Assembly (NCBI GenBank): GCA_900317125.1
Contig: ONFR01000025.1
Location: 1 to 54,248 of the forward strand
DNA length: 54,248 bases
Direction: 5' to 3'
Source: an uncultured Bacteroidales bacterium
GTDB taxonomy: Bacteria; Bacteroidota; Bacteroidia; Bacteroidales; P3
Positions 27,731 to 36,814 of the stretch are shown in pieces (position 1 is the stretch's first letter; each line of letters begins with the position of its first letter). The position numbers and the translations under genes were made by a program. The notes below the pieces were generated by a model. The model ran no database searches, had not been told where the DNA came from, and saw only the letters and a program-made list of their open reading frames with translations.

Positions 27731-28018
27731 ATGATACTACTTGACATTTCCAACGGTTGGAAGACGGCCATCATGATTGTGGCCTTGGTGATTGTGTTCT
27801 ATTTCTTTATGATTCGTCCCCAAAGCCAGGAGGCCAAAAAGGAGGCGGAATACCGCGACAGCCTGAAAGCTGGCGACCGCATCATGACCGCAGGGGGCAT
27901 CCATGCCACCATCGTCAGCACCGATGCCACGCATGCCGTGCTGGAGATAGCCAACGGCACCAACATCAAGGTGGCAAAAACCAACATCAAACCCATCCCC
28001 GAACGTAAGCGCAAATAA
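27731..28018 (+). CDS. yajC: Preprotein translocase accessory subunit YajC
   Basis: 95 residues: one N-terminal membrane helix (about 12-28, ending FYFFMIRPQSQE) followed by the conserved cytoplasmic domain (SLKAGDRIMTAGGIHATI). RPQ just after the helix is a YajC hallmark. YajC associates with SecDF. Here it stands alone between the chromate-transporter pair and tetR. Confidence 0.93.
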   Translation: MILLDISNGWKTAIMIVALVIVFYFFMIRPQSQEAKKEAEYRDSLKAGDRIMTAGGIHATIVSTDATHAVLEIANGTNIKVAKTNIKPIPERKRK

Positions 28019-28036
28019 CGATAGTTAATAAATGAT

Positions 28037-28071
28037 AAAACTTGGAAAACTATTTTAGTTTTCCAAGTTTT
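28037..28071. promoter_or_regulatory. Perfect palindrome, probable TetR operator
   Basis: Arms of 15 bp (AAAACTTGGAAAACT at 28037-28051 and its exact reverse complement at 28057-28071) with a 5-bp centre. The right arm begins at the expected -33 position of the tetR promoter and ends 6 bp before the -7 box. A regulator bound here would block RNA polymerase, so autorepression of the efflux operon is the best reading. It could also serve as a terminator for yajC, but the following T-run is short. Confidence 0.65.
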
Positions 28072-28084
28072 CTGTATATCTTTG
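28054..28084 (+). promoter_or_regulatory. Promoter of the tetR-efflux operon
   Basis: TATCTTTG at 28077-28084 is a consensus -7 box; TTTA at 28054-28057 lies 19 bp upstream and is within the palindrome. The tetR ATG is about 55 bp downstream of the expected start. Confidence 0.6.
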
Positions 28085-28146
28085 CAACCTGCAAAAAAGC
28101 AGGATGCATATTAATTTTATCAACTATCCATAAGAGTAACAACAAT

Positions 28147-28773
28147 ATGGCGACAGACGAGAGCAGAAAGAGAATAGTGGAAACTGCTGCGCAGTTGTTC
28201 AACAGCCGCGGTATCCGCGGGGTGACGATGGACGACATCGCCGCCTCGCTGCGCATATCGAAACGCACGCTGTACGAGACTTTCGCCAATAAAGAGGAAC
28301 TGCTGGCCGAATGCCTACAGATGGTTCACGACGAGATTGAGGACCGGCACAAAGAGGTCTACATGAAAGTGGAAGAGCCTCTTCTGGTAGCGCTTTACAT
28401 GGTGAGAATCAACGCCATGTCCAACCACAGCTACCACCATCTGATAGAAGAGTCGAAACGATATTATCCCGAAATCCACGACCATTTTTTCAACAATTAC
28501 ACCTGTGCCTTTCGCGACATGCTGATGAAAGCAATGAATTACGCCAAGGACAACAACTATCTGCGTCCCAATGTGGACATAGAGACCACGGTGGACTTCA
28601 TCTGCCGCTTTGTGCAGGCGCACCGCATCTCGGAGACAGCCGACAGCGGAGAGTATGCCGAGAAGATGAGCGAGATAAGCTTTACATTCCTGCGGGGGCT
28701 GATGTCCACCGACACCATCATCCGCTACGAGAAGAAAGAAGGAGACTTCAAAAAGATAATGAATTTAGAATAA
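28147..28773 (+). CDS. TetR/AcrR family transcriptional regulator
   Basis: 208 residues. The N-terminal helix-turn-helix is typical: SRKRIVETAAQLFNSRGIRG, then VTMDDIAASLRISKRTLYE and FANKEELL (about 5-52). The C-terminal ligand-binding domain is unlike well-known members. The ATG at 28147 was chosen because it precedes the canonical HTH; an upstream in-frame start would lie in the promoter. It is the first gene of a tetR-tolC-MFP-RND operon and probably represses it through the palindrome at 28037-28071. Ligand unknown. Confidence 0.92.
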   Translation: MATDESRKRIVETAAQLFNSRGIRGVTMDDIAASLRISKRTLYETFANKEELLAECLQMVHDEIEDRHKEVYMKVEEPLLVALYMVRINAMSNHSYHHLIEESKRYYPEIHDHFFNNYTCAFRDMLMKAMNYAKDNNYLRPNVDIETTVDFICRFVQAHRISETADSGEYAEKMSEISFTFLRGLMSTDTIIRYEKKEGDFKKIMNLE

Positions 28774-28790
28774 ACAAAACAGATACAACA

Positions 28791-30212
28791 ATGACGACTT
28801 TTAAAAGACTGACTCTATCATTGGTGCTTATGTTAGCCGCGGCAGTAGCCTCTGCCCAGCAGCCTTCGGGCAACGGCAACATACTCAGGCTTTCGTTGAA
28901 AGAGGCACAAGACTATGCCGTGGCGCACAACTACGCCCTGCAGAACGCTGCCCTCGACGTGAAGAAAGCCGAGGCCACCCGTTGGCAGACGCTCTCAACC
29001 ATGCTGCCACAGGTCAAGGCGGGCTTCGACTATCAGAACATGTGCGGTTATGAGATGAACATCGGCGGCCGCAACTCGATGTCTTCGATGCTGCCCGACT
29101 CCATCACCATCGGCGGCACCACGCTCCCCATCTCGTTCCCCAGCAGCGGGTCCTCCAGCGGTACCACCACCGGCGGCATCCCAATGAACCCCAGCGGTAC
29201 CTTCAGCATCACCGCTTCGATAGCGCTGACAGGTGCCCAGATTTTGGGAACCATCGTGAACGGCATCGCCATCGACATGGCCAACATCACCAATCAAAAG
29301 ACAGAATACACCACCCGCACCAACGTAAAGACCACCTACACCTCCATCCTCATTATGGAGCAAACCCTCCAACTGCTCGACTCGAGCCTGCAAAACATGC
29401 TGCAACTGCTCGCCGCCACCGAGGCCAGCGTCAAAGCCGGTGCATCGGAGCAGGTCAATGCCGACAAAATTAATGTACAGGTCGCTTCGATGCGCAACAG
29501 TATACGTGCCAACGAGCGCACACTGAACGTGCTCTACAACTCCATGCTGTTGATGCTGGGTGCCGATGTCAACGCCAAGATCGAGCTCTCCACCCCCCTT
29601 GAGGAGGTACTCGACATCAACCACGCCGCCCAACTCACCCTTGGCGGCTTCAAGATTGAAGACAACTACGACTACCAGCTGCTGCAGCAATCGGAGAAAC
29701 TCGCGCGCAGACAAGTCACCTTGGCATGGATGGACTTCACGCCCACCCTGTCCGCCTACTACCAGTACAGCGACAAGACTTATTTCGGCAAAGATGCAGG
29801 CTTCAACATGACCCCGCCCAACATGATAGGTGCCAGTGTGAGCATGCCCATCTTCCAGAGCGGCACCCGCGTGGCCAAAATCAAGAATGCCAAAATCGGC
29901 TTGATGGAAAACCTCAACAGCAAGCATCAAGCCGAAGACGGTCTGAAGGTACAATACAACCAACTGTGCCACGACCTGGTGTCGGCCATTGAGAATTACA
30001 CCATACAGCGCAACAACCTTGACGTCACCAAGCGGGTGTTCCGCAACGTGAGCGAGAAATACACCTACGGTCACGCCAGCAACCTCGAGGTGACCAACGC
30101 CAGCACCGACATCATCACCGCCCAGAGCAACTACATCCAGGCCGTGCTGAGCATTGTGCAGGCCCAAGTAGCCCTTGAGAACCTTCTGGGTCCCTCGGCC
30201 GAACAGAGATAA
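28791..30212 (+). CDS. TolC family outer-membrane efflux protein
   Basis: 473 residues; signal peptide about 1-22 (LSLVLMLAAAVASA-QQ). Two repeated TolC-type helical halves: the first opens LSLKEAQDYAVAHNYALQNA, the second covers about 270-465 (QLLQQSEKLARRQVTLAWMD, YTYGHASNLEVTNA). A Ser/Gly/Thr-rich stretch near 95-130 probably belongs to the extracellular or barrel region. It forms the outer-membrane channel for the MFP and RND components encoded downstream. Gap to tetR is 17 bp. Confidence 0.92.
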   Translation: MTTFKRLTLSLVLMLAAAVASAQQPSGNGNILRLSLKEAQDYAVAHNYALQNAALDVKKAEATRWQTLSTMLPQVKAGFDYQNMCGYEMNIGGRNSMSSMLPDSITIGGTTLPISFPSSGSSSGTTTGGIPMNPSGTFSITASIALTGAQILGTIVNGIAIDMANITNQKTEYTTRTNVKTTYTSILIMEQTLQLLDSSLQNMLQLLAATEASVKAGASEQVNADKINVQVASMRNSIRANERTLNVLYNSMLLMLGADVNAKIELSTPLEEVLDINHAAQLTLGGFKIEDNYDYQLLQQSEKLARRQVTLAWMDFTPTLSAYYQYSDKTYFGKDAGFNMTPPNMIGASVSMPIFQSGTRVAKIKNAKIGLMENLNSKHQAEDGLKVQYNQLCHDLVSAIENYTIQRNNLDVTKRVFRNVSEKYTYGHASNLEVTNASTDIITAQSNYIQAVLSIVQAQVALENLLGPSAEQR

Positions 30213-30258
30213 CCGTCACAATACAAAGAATAACCACGAATAAAAAACAACAACATAC

Positions 30259-31290
30259 ATGAACAGAATTGTCAAAAACACCACACTGCTGATGGCCATT
30301 GCCCTGATTTCAGCATGCGGAGGCAAAAGCGAAAACCGCCAAGCCACCACCACCAAGAAGGAAGCAGAAAAAGTAAAGGTGCTCACGCTGCAAAGCGAGC
30401 GCATCGCCAAACAACTGGAGCTCTCCTCCACCCTCGAGGGCTACGAAACCATGAACATCTCACCCAGCATCACCGGCCACATCGAACACATCTATGTCGA
30501 GGTCGGCAGCCGTGTGCAGAAAGGCGCCATGCTTGTCCGTATGGACCAGACCCAGCTCAACACCACCCGTATCAACCTTGCCAGCACCAAGACCGAGCTT
30601 GACCGCGTGTCCGCCCTCAAGGCCTCCGGCAGCATCAGCGAGCAGGTATACGACCAGACAAAAGCCGGCTACGACCAGCTGGTGGAGACCGAGCGCTTCC
30701 AGAATGAGAACACCTTTGTCCGTGCACAGTTCAGCGGTGTCATCAGTGCCAAGAACTACGAGGACGGCGAGATGTACACCGGCGCGCCCATCCTCACCCT
30801 CACCCAAATCGGCCGACTCAAAGCCATTATCAACATCCCCGAGACCTACTATCCCCTCGTCAAGCAGGGCATGAAAGTGGACGTCCACAGCGACATCTAT
30901 CCCGACAAGTCCTTCCCTGCCACCATCGAGATTGTCTATCCCACCGTCGACCCCACCAGCCACACCTTCCAGGCTAAGCTCAACATCCCCAATGGTGGTG
31001 AGAAGATTCGTCCCGGCATGTTTGTCCGCACCACCCTTCCTTTGGGCCAGATCGACGCCATCGTGGTACCCTACCAGAGCGTGCTGAAACTGTCGGGAAG
31101 CAACGACCGTTACGTCTTCACCAACCAGAACGGTACCGCCCACCGCGTAGCCGTCACCCTTGGCCAGCGTTTCGACGACCGTATTGAAATCATTCCCGTC
31201 ATTCCCGGCGACTTGAAGGAAGGCGACCAACTCGTCACCACCGGCCAAGCCCGCCTGGTAGACGGCGCCAAACTGGAAATTGTGAAATAA
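30259..31290 (+). CDS. RND efflux membrane-fusion (periplasmic adaptor) lipoprotein
   Basis: 343 residues. The N-terminus has a lipoprotein signal (LLMAIALISAC-GG, lipidation Cys about 21). Then the adaptor architecture: a lipoyl half (ISPSITGHIEHIYVEVGSRV), a short helical hairpin, the second lipoyl half (RAQFSGVISAKNYEDGEMY), beta-barrel and membrane-proximal domains (RPGMFVRTTLPLG, VPYQSVLKLSG). It links the RND pump to TolC. Located 46 bp after tolC. Confidence 0.93.
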   Translation: MNRIVKNTTLLMAIALISACGGKSENRQATTTKKEAEKVKVLTLQSERIAKQLELSSTLEGYETMNISPSITGHIEHIYVEVGSRVQKGAMLVRMDQTQLNTTRINLASTKTELDRVSALKASGSISEQVYDQTKAGYDQLVETERFQNENTFVRAQFSGVISAKNYEDGEMYTGAPILTLTQIGRLKAIINIPETYYPLVKQGMKVDVHSDIYPDKSFPATIEIVYPTVDPTSHTFQAKLNIPNGGEKIRPGMFVRTTLPLGQIDAIVVPYQSVLKLSGSNDRYVFTNQNGTAHRVAVTLGQRFDDRIEIIPVIPGDLKEGDQLVTTGQARLVDGAKLEIVK

Positions 31291-31334
31291 CACCAACTAG
31301 TCACACTAGTATTTACTAGAAACCCTAGAATATC

Positions 31335-34300
31335 ATGGCAATTTACAAAACAGCTATCAGCAAGCCCATTACCACAGGGCTGATATTCGTAGCCGTCATC
31401 GTGCTGGGACTTTTCTCCCTCTCGCGTCTGCCCATCGACCAGATGCCCGAGATGGACCCTCCCTACGTCACCGTGATGACCACCTACGCCGGTGCCAACG
31501 CCAGCGAGATTGAGACCAACATCACCAAACTGGTGGAGAACTCGCTCAACTCCGTCGACGGCCTCAAAAACATCACCTCCACCTCCAAGGACAACATCTC
31601 CGTGGTAAGCCTGGAGTTTGAATGGGGGTCCGACATCGACGAGGCACTCAACGACATCCGTTCCTTTGTCGACCTGCTCTACGACAACCTCCCCGACGGT
31701 GTCTCCCGTCCCATGATTCTGAAGCTCAACTCCAGCGCCATGCCCATCATGGTGTACGGTTTCACTGCCAAGGAGAGCTACTCCGGCCTCGACCGCATCT
31801 TGGAGGACAACGTGGTCAACGAGCTCAACCGAGTCGACGGCATCGGCAACATCACCGTCAGCGGTGCCCCCGAGCGTTACGTCTACATCGACCTCGACCC
31901 CAAGCAGCTCGATGCCTATGGCCTCAGCCTCGAACAGGTGGGCACTGCCATCAGCTCCAACAACCTCGACCTTGCCTCCGGCACCGTCAAAATGGGCAAG
32001 GAGCAGTACCAGATGCGTGTAAAGGGTGAATATGTCGAGAGCTCCGAAATCGCCGACATCGCCGTAGCACTCACCCCCACAGGCAAACAAGTGTTTGTGC
32101 GCGACCTTGCCACCGTGCGCGACACCATCAAAGACCTCTCCCTCGACGAGAAAATCAACCGTCAGGACGGTGCGCGACTCATCATCACCAAACAAACCGG
32201 TGCCAACACCGTGGCCATCGCCCGTGCCGTGAAAGCCCAGATGCAGGAAATCCAGAAAAACCTGCCTCCCGACATTCAAACCACCCTTATCCGCGATGCC
32301 TCCGAAGAGATTGTCAACGCCATCAACGGCCTTACCGAGAGTATCTTCTACGCCCTCCTCTTCGTGGTACTCGTCGTGCTTGTCTTCCTTGGCAACTGGC
32401 GCAGCACCATTATCATCGCCCTCACCATCCCCATCTCTCTGGTCACCTCGTTCATCTACCTGCTCCTAGCCGACAGCTCGCTGAACATCATCTCGCTGGC
32501 CTCGCTCACCGTGGCCATCGGTATGGTGGTGGACGACGCCATTGTGGTGTTGGAGAACATCACCAAGCACATCGAACGCGGTGAATCGCCACGCGAGGCT
32601 GCCATCTGTGCCACTAACGAGGTGTGGACCTCCGTTATCGCCACCACACTGGTGCTTGTGGCCGTGTTCGTGCCTCTCACCATGCTGCCCGGCATGATGG
32701 GTATCTTCATGAAAGAACTCGGCTGGATTGTCACCATTGTCGTGTGCGTCTCCACCACGGCAGCCATCACCCTTATCCCCATGCTCTCCTCCAAAATGCT
32801 CAAGGAGAAGCCCTTCTTCCTCACCAAGGAAGCCCGCGAGGAGGCCGAAGCCAAAAAAGCCAGCAAGCGCATCACTTACGAGAACACTATCGGCAAGGCC
32901 TTCAATGCCATTGAGGCGGCCTACGCCAATCTCCTCCGCTGGTGTTTGAAGCACAAACTGGCCACCCTCCTCTTCTTTGCCGCCATCTTCATCGTCTCCA
33001 TTATCCCCATCGCCACTGGCACCATAGGTATGGACTTCATGAAAGAGCAGGACAACGGCCGCATCAGCGTTACCGCCGACCTTCAGCGCGGCACCCGCAT
33101 CGAAGAGACCCTCAAAACCGCCCGCCACATGGAGGACGACGTCTACCGCATCCTTGGCGACGATGTCATTGTTGTCTCCACCTCGGCCGGTTCCAACGAC
33201 GACGCCGGCATGTCCGCCCTCTTCAACAGCACCACCAACAACAAAATCAGCATGACCATCCGCTGCACCGCACCAAGAAATTCGAGCGCAAAAAGACCAT
33301 CTTCGAGATGCAGGAAGAGCTTCGCAAGTGCTTCGCCGAATATCCCGAGCTGGTCACCTATCAGGTCAACCAAGGCGGCGGCATGGGTGGCGGCAGCAAC
33401 AACTCCCTCAGTGTCGAAATCTATGGCTACGACTTCGACCAAACCACCGCCTTCACCACCGAGTTGCGCCAACGTGTGATGGACAATGTGCCCGGTGCCC
33501 GCGACACCAAGGTCAGCCGCGACGAAGACCGTGCCGAGCTCAAAATCACCTTCGACAAGGAGAAACTTGCCCTCCACGGCCTCAACGGCTCCACCGTGGC
33601 CATGTATGTCCGCAACCGTGTCAACGGCATGGCTGCCGGATTCCTCAAGGAGGACGGCGAGGAATACAACATCGTTGTGCGCCTGCAGGAGAAATACCGC
33701 TCCTCCATCACCGACATCGAGCAGCTCTCCATTCCCACCCCCACGGGCAAGATCATCAAACTCGAAGAGCTGGCCAAAATCGAGGAATACTGGTGTCCGC
33801 CCACCATCGAGCGCAAGAACCGCCAGCGTTACCTCACCCTCACCGTCATGCCCTACAAGACCTCGCTGCGGCAACTGGCCTTGAACGTGCAGAAAGAGAT
33901 TGACCAGATGGGCGTCCCTGCCGACATCCATGTGGCACTGGCCGGTAACTACAAAGACCAGCAAGACTCCTCGCGCGACATGGGACTCCTTGCTGCGCTC
34001 ATCCTCATGCTTGTCTACATCGTCATGGCATCGCAGTTCGAGAGCTTCGGCAAGCCTGCCATCATCATCTCCTCCATCCCCTTCGCCCTCACAGGTGTCG
34101 TCTTCATACTCCTCCTCACAGGGCAGAACCTCGACATGATTGGTATGCTCGGCCTGGTGCTGCTCATCGGCATTGTGGTCAAGAACGGTATCGTGCTGGT
34201 CGACTACATCAACCTGCTCCGCGAACGCGACATCCCCCTCTACGAGGCCATTGCACTCAGCGGACAGAGCCGTCTGCGTCCCGTCCTCATGACCGCCTTC

Positions 34301-34525
34301 ACCACCATCCTCGGCATGATACCCATGGCCGTCTCCACCAGCGAGGGCTCCGAGATGTGGACCACCATGGGTCTCGTCGTCATCGGCGGTCTGACGGTCT
34401 CCACCTTCGTCACCCTCCTTGTCGTGCCGGTGCTCTACGGCGTCATCAACCGCCGCGGCGACCACGAACAGCAGGAAAAGATACGCAAGAAATTCGTATT
34501 CATGAACATTAACTTAGATGAATAA
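31335..34525 (+). pseudogene. RND-family efflux transporter permease, interrupted by one frameshift
   Basis: Two overlapping frames together encode one HAE1-type RND pump of about 1063 residues. The first frame runs from ATG 31335 (MAIYKTAISKPITTGLIFVA) to about 33260; the second takes over at 33263 (LHRTKKFERKKTIFEMQEEL) and runs to 34525. Restoring one base near 33261 rejoins them. Proton-relay residues are present: the Asp pair in GMVVDDAIVVLEN (helix 4) and Lys in LLIGIVVKNGIVLVDY (helix 10). The break falls in the second periplasmic loop. A single-base change in an otherwise well-preserved gene could be a sequencing or assembly error; if real, the pump is inactive. Substrates unknown. 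Confidence 0.88.
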
Positions 34526-34538
34526 TTAGGTTACCCGG

Positions 34539-34595
34539 GGTTCTTGGTGCTGCTGACAGGGAGGCTCACTCCCCCACCTTCAACACCAAGAAACC
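34539..34595 (+). other. Nested hairpin before the P-II-like gene
   Basis: An outer stem GGTTCTTGGTG/CACCAAGAAACC (one bulge; 34539-34549 with 34584-34595) encloses an inner hairpin GGGAG-gctca-CTCCC (34559-34573). It occupies the 94-bp gap between the RND gene and the next ATG. No T-tract follows. It could stabilise or regulate the last cistron's mRNA. Confidence 0.5.
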
Positions 34596-34619
34596 TCCAA
34601 CCCACAAAAACCTTACATA

Positions 34620-34913
34620 ATGAAAAGCATACTCATCGTATACAATCAAGCCAACAACGAGCGCGTAGAATACATGCTCGACGTGCTCTCCATCCGTGGA
34701 TTCACCTTCTGGGAGAACGTTCAGGGACGCGGCAACGTCAACGGCGACCCCCATCGCGGCACCCACACATGGCCCGAGATGAACAACGCCATCCTCACCG
34801 TTGTCGACGACAGCAAGGTGGATGACCTCCTCCTCGCCGTCCGCAAACTGGACAAACGCAACGAAGAGGTAGGTATCCGCGCCTTCGTATGGAATATCGA
34901 GCAAATGGTATAA
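34620..34913 (+). CDS. Small P-II-like protein at the end of the RND operon
   Basis: 97 residues, no signal peptide. It opens MKSILIVYNQANNERVEYML and later reads NAILTVVDDSKVDDLLLAVRKL, resembling the beta-alpha-beta ferredoxin-like fold of P-II signalling proteins, though the uridylylation T-loop motif is not present. Proteins of this type often close RND or HME efflux operons in Bacteroidales. A cytoplasmic sensory or trafficking role is inferred from position. A strong terminator follows at 34938-34975, marking it as the last gene of the efflux operon. Confidence 0.7.
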   Translation: MKSILIVYNQANNERVEYMLDVLSIRGFTFWENVQGRGNVNGDPHRGTHTWPEMNNAILTVVDDSKVDDLLLAVRKLDKRNEEVGIRAFVWNIEQMV

Positions 34914-34937
34914 TAAATCATTGTGCATCAACCACTA

Positions 34938-34975
34938 AAGCCTCTTTCTACAGCCCGATGGAAAGAGGCTTTTTC
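34938..34975 (+). terminator. Intrinsic terminator of the efflux operon
   Basis: GCCTCTTTC (34940-34948) and GAAAGAGGC (34961-34969) form a perfect 9-bp stem with a 12-nt loop, followed by TTTTT. Confidence 0.85.
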
Positions 34976-35044
34976 ACTACAATTAGCTATCACCCCAAAC
35001 AAAAATCACTCGCATTGACTACTTACCACCTTACGAAAAGGCAG

Positions 35045-35052
35045 TACTTTTG
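35045..35052 (+). promoter_or_regulatory. Promoter -7 element of the candidate small RNA
   Basis: TACTTTTG followed by CAA, identical to the -7 box of the SRP RNA gene. CTTA at 35022-35025 is at the right distance for a weak -33 box. Confidence 0.55.
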
Positions 35053-35057
35053 CAATC

Positions 35058-35158
35058 GGAAATCAGAGATGAAAAAAATCTTTTGTCATATCGCCATCTC
35101 TTTGGTTTTTAGGATTAATAACTGTATAGCCGCCCCCTCCTTATGGGCGGCTATTTTC
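35058..35158 (+). ncRNA. Candidate small RNA or leader RNA (about 100 nt)
   Basis: Between the promoter at 35045-35052 and a perfect terminator at 35126-35158 lies a transcript of about 100 nt. A first stem may form from AGAGATG (35065-35071) and CATCTCT (35095-35101). A small frame starting at ATG 35069 (MKKIFCHIAISLVF and onward, 51 codons) reads through the terminator and looks like a weak signal peptide; I doubt it is a real gene. It could be an independent small RNA or an attenuator for the TPR gene 140 bp downstream. No known RNA family was recognised. Confidence 0.45.
35126..35158 (+). terminator. Intrinsic terminator of the candidate small RNA
   Basis: ATAGCCGCCC (35126-35135) pairs perfectly with GGGCGGCTAT (35145-35154) across a 9-nt loop, followed by TTTTC. 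Confidence 0.75.
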
Positions 35159-35300
35159 ATCGATGCCATGCCGGAGAACGCGGTCCGCACACAATGTCAA
35201 GCCACATCCCTGCCGGCGACATGACAAGAAATGGAATGCCGCAAACAATAATATCCCCGCCTCGGCGTTATATCAACGATAAGTCTCACAAAACAACAAT

Positions 35301-36440
35301 ATGCACAACAAGACAGCAATCTTTATCTTGACCATGCTGATGGCCATCGCCCCGGCGACAGCGCAGGTGGAGAGCGACAGCCTCAGTGCCGCCAGCCTCA
35401 AAGAGAAAGGGAGGAACGCCGAGCGGCTGGGCCTGACCGAACTTGCCGAGCAATACTACCGCCGCGCGCTGCAGACCCCCGAGGGGGATGCCAGCGGCAT
35501 GACCCAGCAATGGCTGGGCATACTGCTCGAGCAGAAAGAATACTACCCCGAAGCCGTGGCCCTGTTGCAGCAAAGCAACACCTCCGATGCCCTGGCCCAC
35601 CAATCCTACTGCCTGATACAAATGCACATGATCGACAGTGCCGCCCACTGCGCCGCACATGCCATCGAGGCCGACACCTCCTCGGCGCTGGCCATGACCA
35701 TGATGGCCTACGTCGAAACCGAGCGCGACCACCATATCAATGCCATCGCCTGGGCCAACCGCGCACTCAAATCCGACCCCAAATTCGCACAAGGCGAAAA
35801 CGTGATGGGCTACATACAATACCGCAAAGGCAACCATGCCGAAGCCATGCGCCATTTCAAGAAAGCCATCCAGCTGGACAGCACACTGGCCAATGCCTAC
35901 TACAATCTCGGCACCCTCTACTGCATGCGCAACAGCCAGGAGATGGCCATCAAACTGCTCAAACAGGGACTGCGGCGCAATCCGCGCAACATCAGGCTCT
36001 ACACCGCGCTGGCCTACGCCTACCGCATGCGCGGCGACGCCCCCAAGGCCCTGGAGTGCTACAACCAGATACTGGAATACGACAGCCTCCACACCCCCAC
36101 CATCAACCGCATAGGCACCCTCTACTGCGAGCAAGGCCACTACGACCAAGCCATAGCCTTCCACAAGCGGGCACTGAACATACGCCCCAACGACGCCACC
36201 GCCTACAAATACATCGGCAAAGCCTATATCGACTGGGGCAAATACGACAAAGCCATCCAGAGCTTCATCCGCTCCACCAACATCAGCACCACCGACCCCG
36301 AGACCTACATGTATCTGGCCGAGCTGTACGGCAAACAGAAGAAAGGCGAACGCAAACAGCAGTCGGCATACAAGAAGGCCGCCCGCCTCGGTAACAAGGA
36401 GGCACAGTCGTGGCTCGTGAAACAGGGCATATCGTGGTAG
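35301..36440 (+). CDS. Secreted tetratricopeptide-repeat protein
   Basis: 379 residues; signal peptide about 1-22 (IFILTMLMAIAPATA-QV). The mature part is almost entirely TPR helices, about nine to ten 34-residue repeats, for example RNAERLGLTELAEQYYRRAL, VMGYIQYRKGNHAEAMRHFK, NLGTLYCMRNSQEMAIKLL and YIGKAYIDWGKYDKAIQSFI. Such proteins act as periplasmic or outer-membrane scaffolds. No enzymatic domain or T9SS tail. It stands alone, after the small-RNA candidate and before the topA upstream region; a terminator was not found. Confidence 0.85.
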   Translation: MHNKTAIFILTMLMAIAPATAQVESDSLSAASLKEKGRNAERLGLTELAEQYYRRALQTPEGDASGMTQQWLGILLEQKEYYPEAVALLQQSNTSDALAHQSYCLIQMHMIDSAAHCAAHAIEADTSSALAMTMMAYVETERDHHINAIAWANRALKSDPKFAQGENVMGYIQYRKGNHAEAMRHFKKAIQLDSTLANAYYNLGTLYCMRNSQEMAIKLLKQGLRRNPRNIRLYTALAYAYRMRGDAPKALECYNQILEYDSLHTPTINRIGTLYCEQGHYDQAIAFHKRALNIRPNDATAYKYIGKAYIDWGKYDKAIQSFIRSTNISTTDPETYMYLAELYGKQKKGERKQQSAYKKAARLGNKEAQSWLVKQGISW

Positions 36441-36689
36441 CCGTCCCGCACTCCATGTCCCACAAAGGCGAGGGCTCAGCGGCCTCCGCCGCCAGAAGCC
36501 GGCTAGCAGCAAGTCCCATCAATCAAGCATCGTTACTGCATCGTTACAGGCTCGTTTCTCGATTGTATATAAAATAACGACACTACAATGTCGCAATAGG
36601 GATACTGGATTGAAGGGAGTAAGTGCCCTGCGAGCCCCACTCGACGAGCCGCGCGACGGCATCCACCCCGGATGCGGAAAAGAAAAAAA
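36441..36689. other. Non-coding region upstream of topA
   Basis: No gene is seen. It holds repeat copy B (36527-36616) and a hairpin GCATCC-acccc-GGATGC (36659-36675) directly upstream of an A-rich stretch and the topA promoter. Confidence 0.6.
36527..36616 (+). repeat. Dispersed repeat copy B (11-bp periodic boxes)
   Basis: GCATCGT at 36527 and 36538 and a degenerate GGCTCGT at 36549 keep the 11-bp period of copy A. GCATCGTTACAG (36538) to AATAACGA (36573-36580) is 35 bp, as in copy A, and GATTGAAGG (36608-36616) is at the same offset as copy A's CATTGAACG. Confidence 0.7.
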
Positions 36690-36721
36690 ATTGTCTATAT
36701 GAAAAAAAAAGCGTTACTTTG
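36690..36721 (+). promoter_or_regulatory. Probable topA promoter
   Basis: ATTG (36690-36693) and TTACTTTG (36714-36721, one mismatch from TAnnTTTG), 20 bp apart, about 90 bp before the topA ATG. Confidence 0.5.
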
Positions 36722-36814
36722 CAAAATTGTTCAGACGAGACAATATATAATATATAATAATGGAATTTGCGTTCTGTTAGGCTATTGAAAGAAAAAAACA
36801 AAGAAACATTATAC

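Noticed and set aside
33143..34465. 440-residue open frame antisense to the RND pump
   Set aside because: Shadow of a conserved transporter; no start context and no family resemblance.
35069..35224. 51-codon frame starting MKKIFCHIAISLVF
   Set aside because: It runs straight through a perfect intrinsic terminator and has no conserved continuation; more likely a small RNA with a chance frame.
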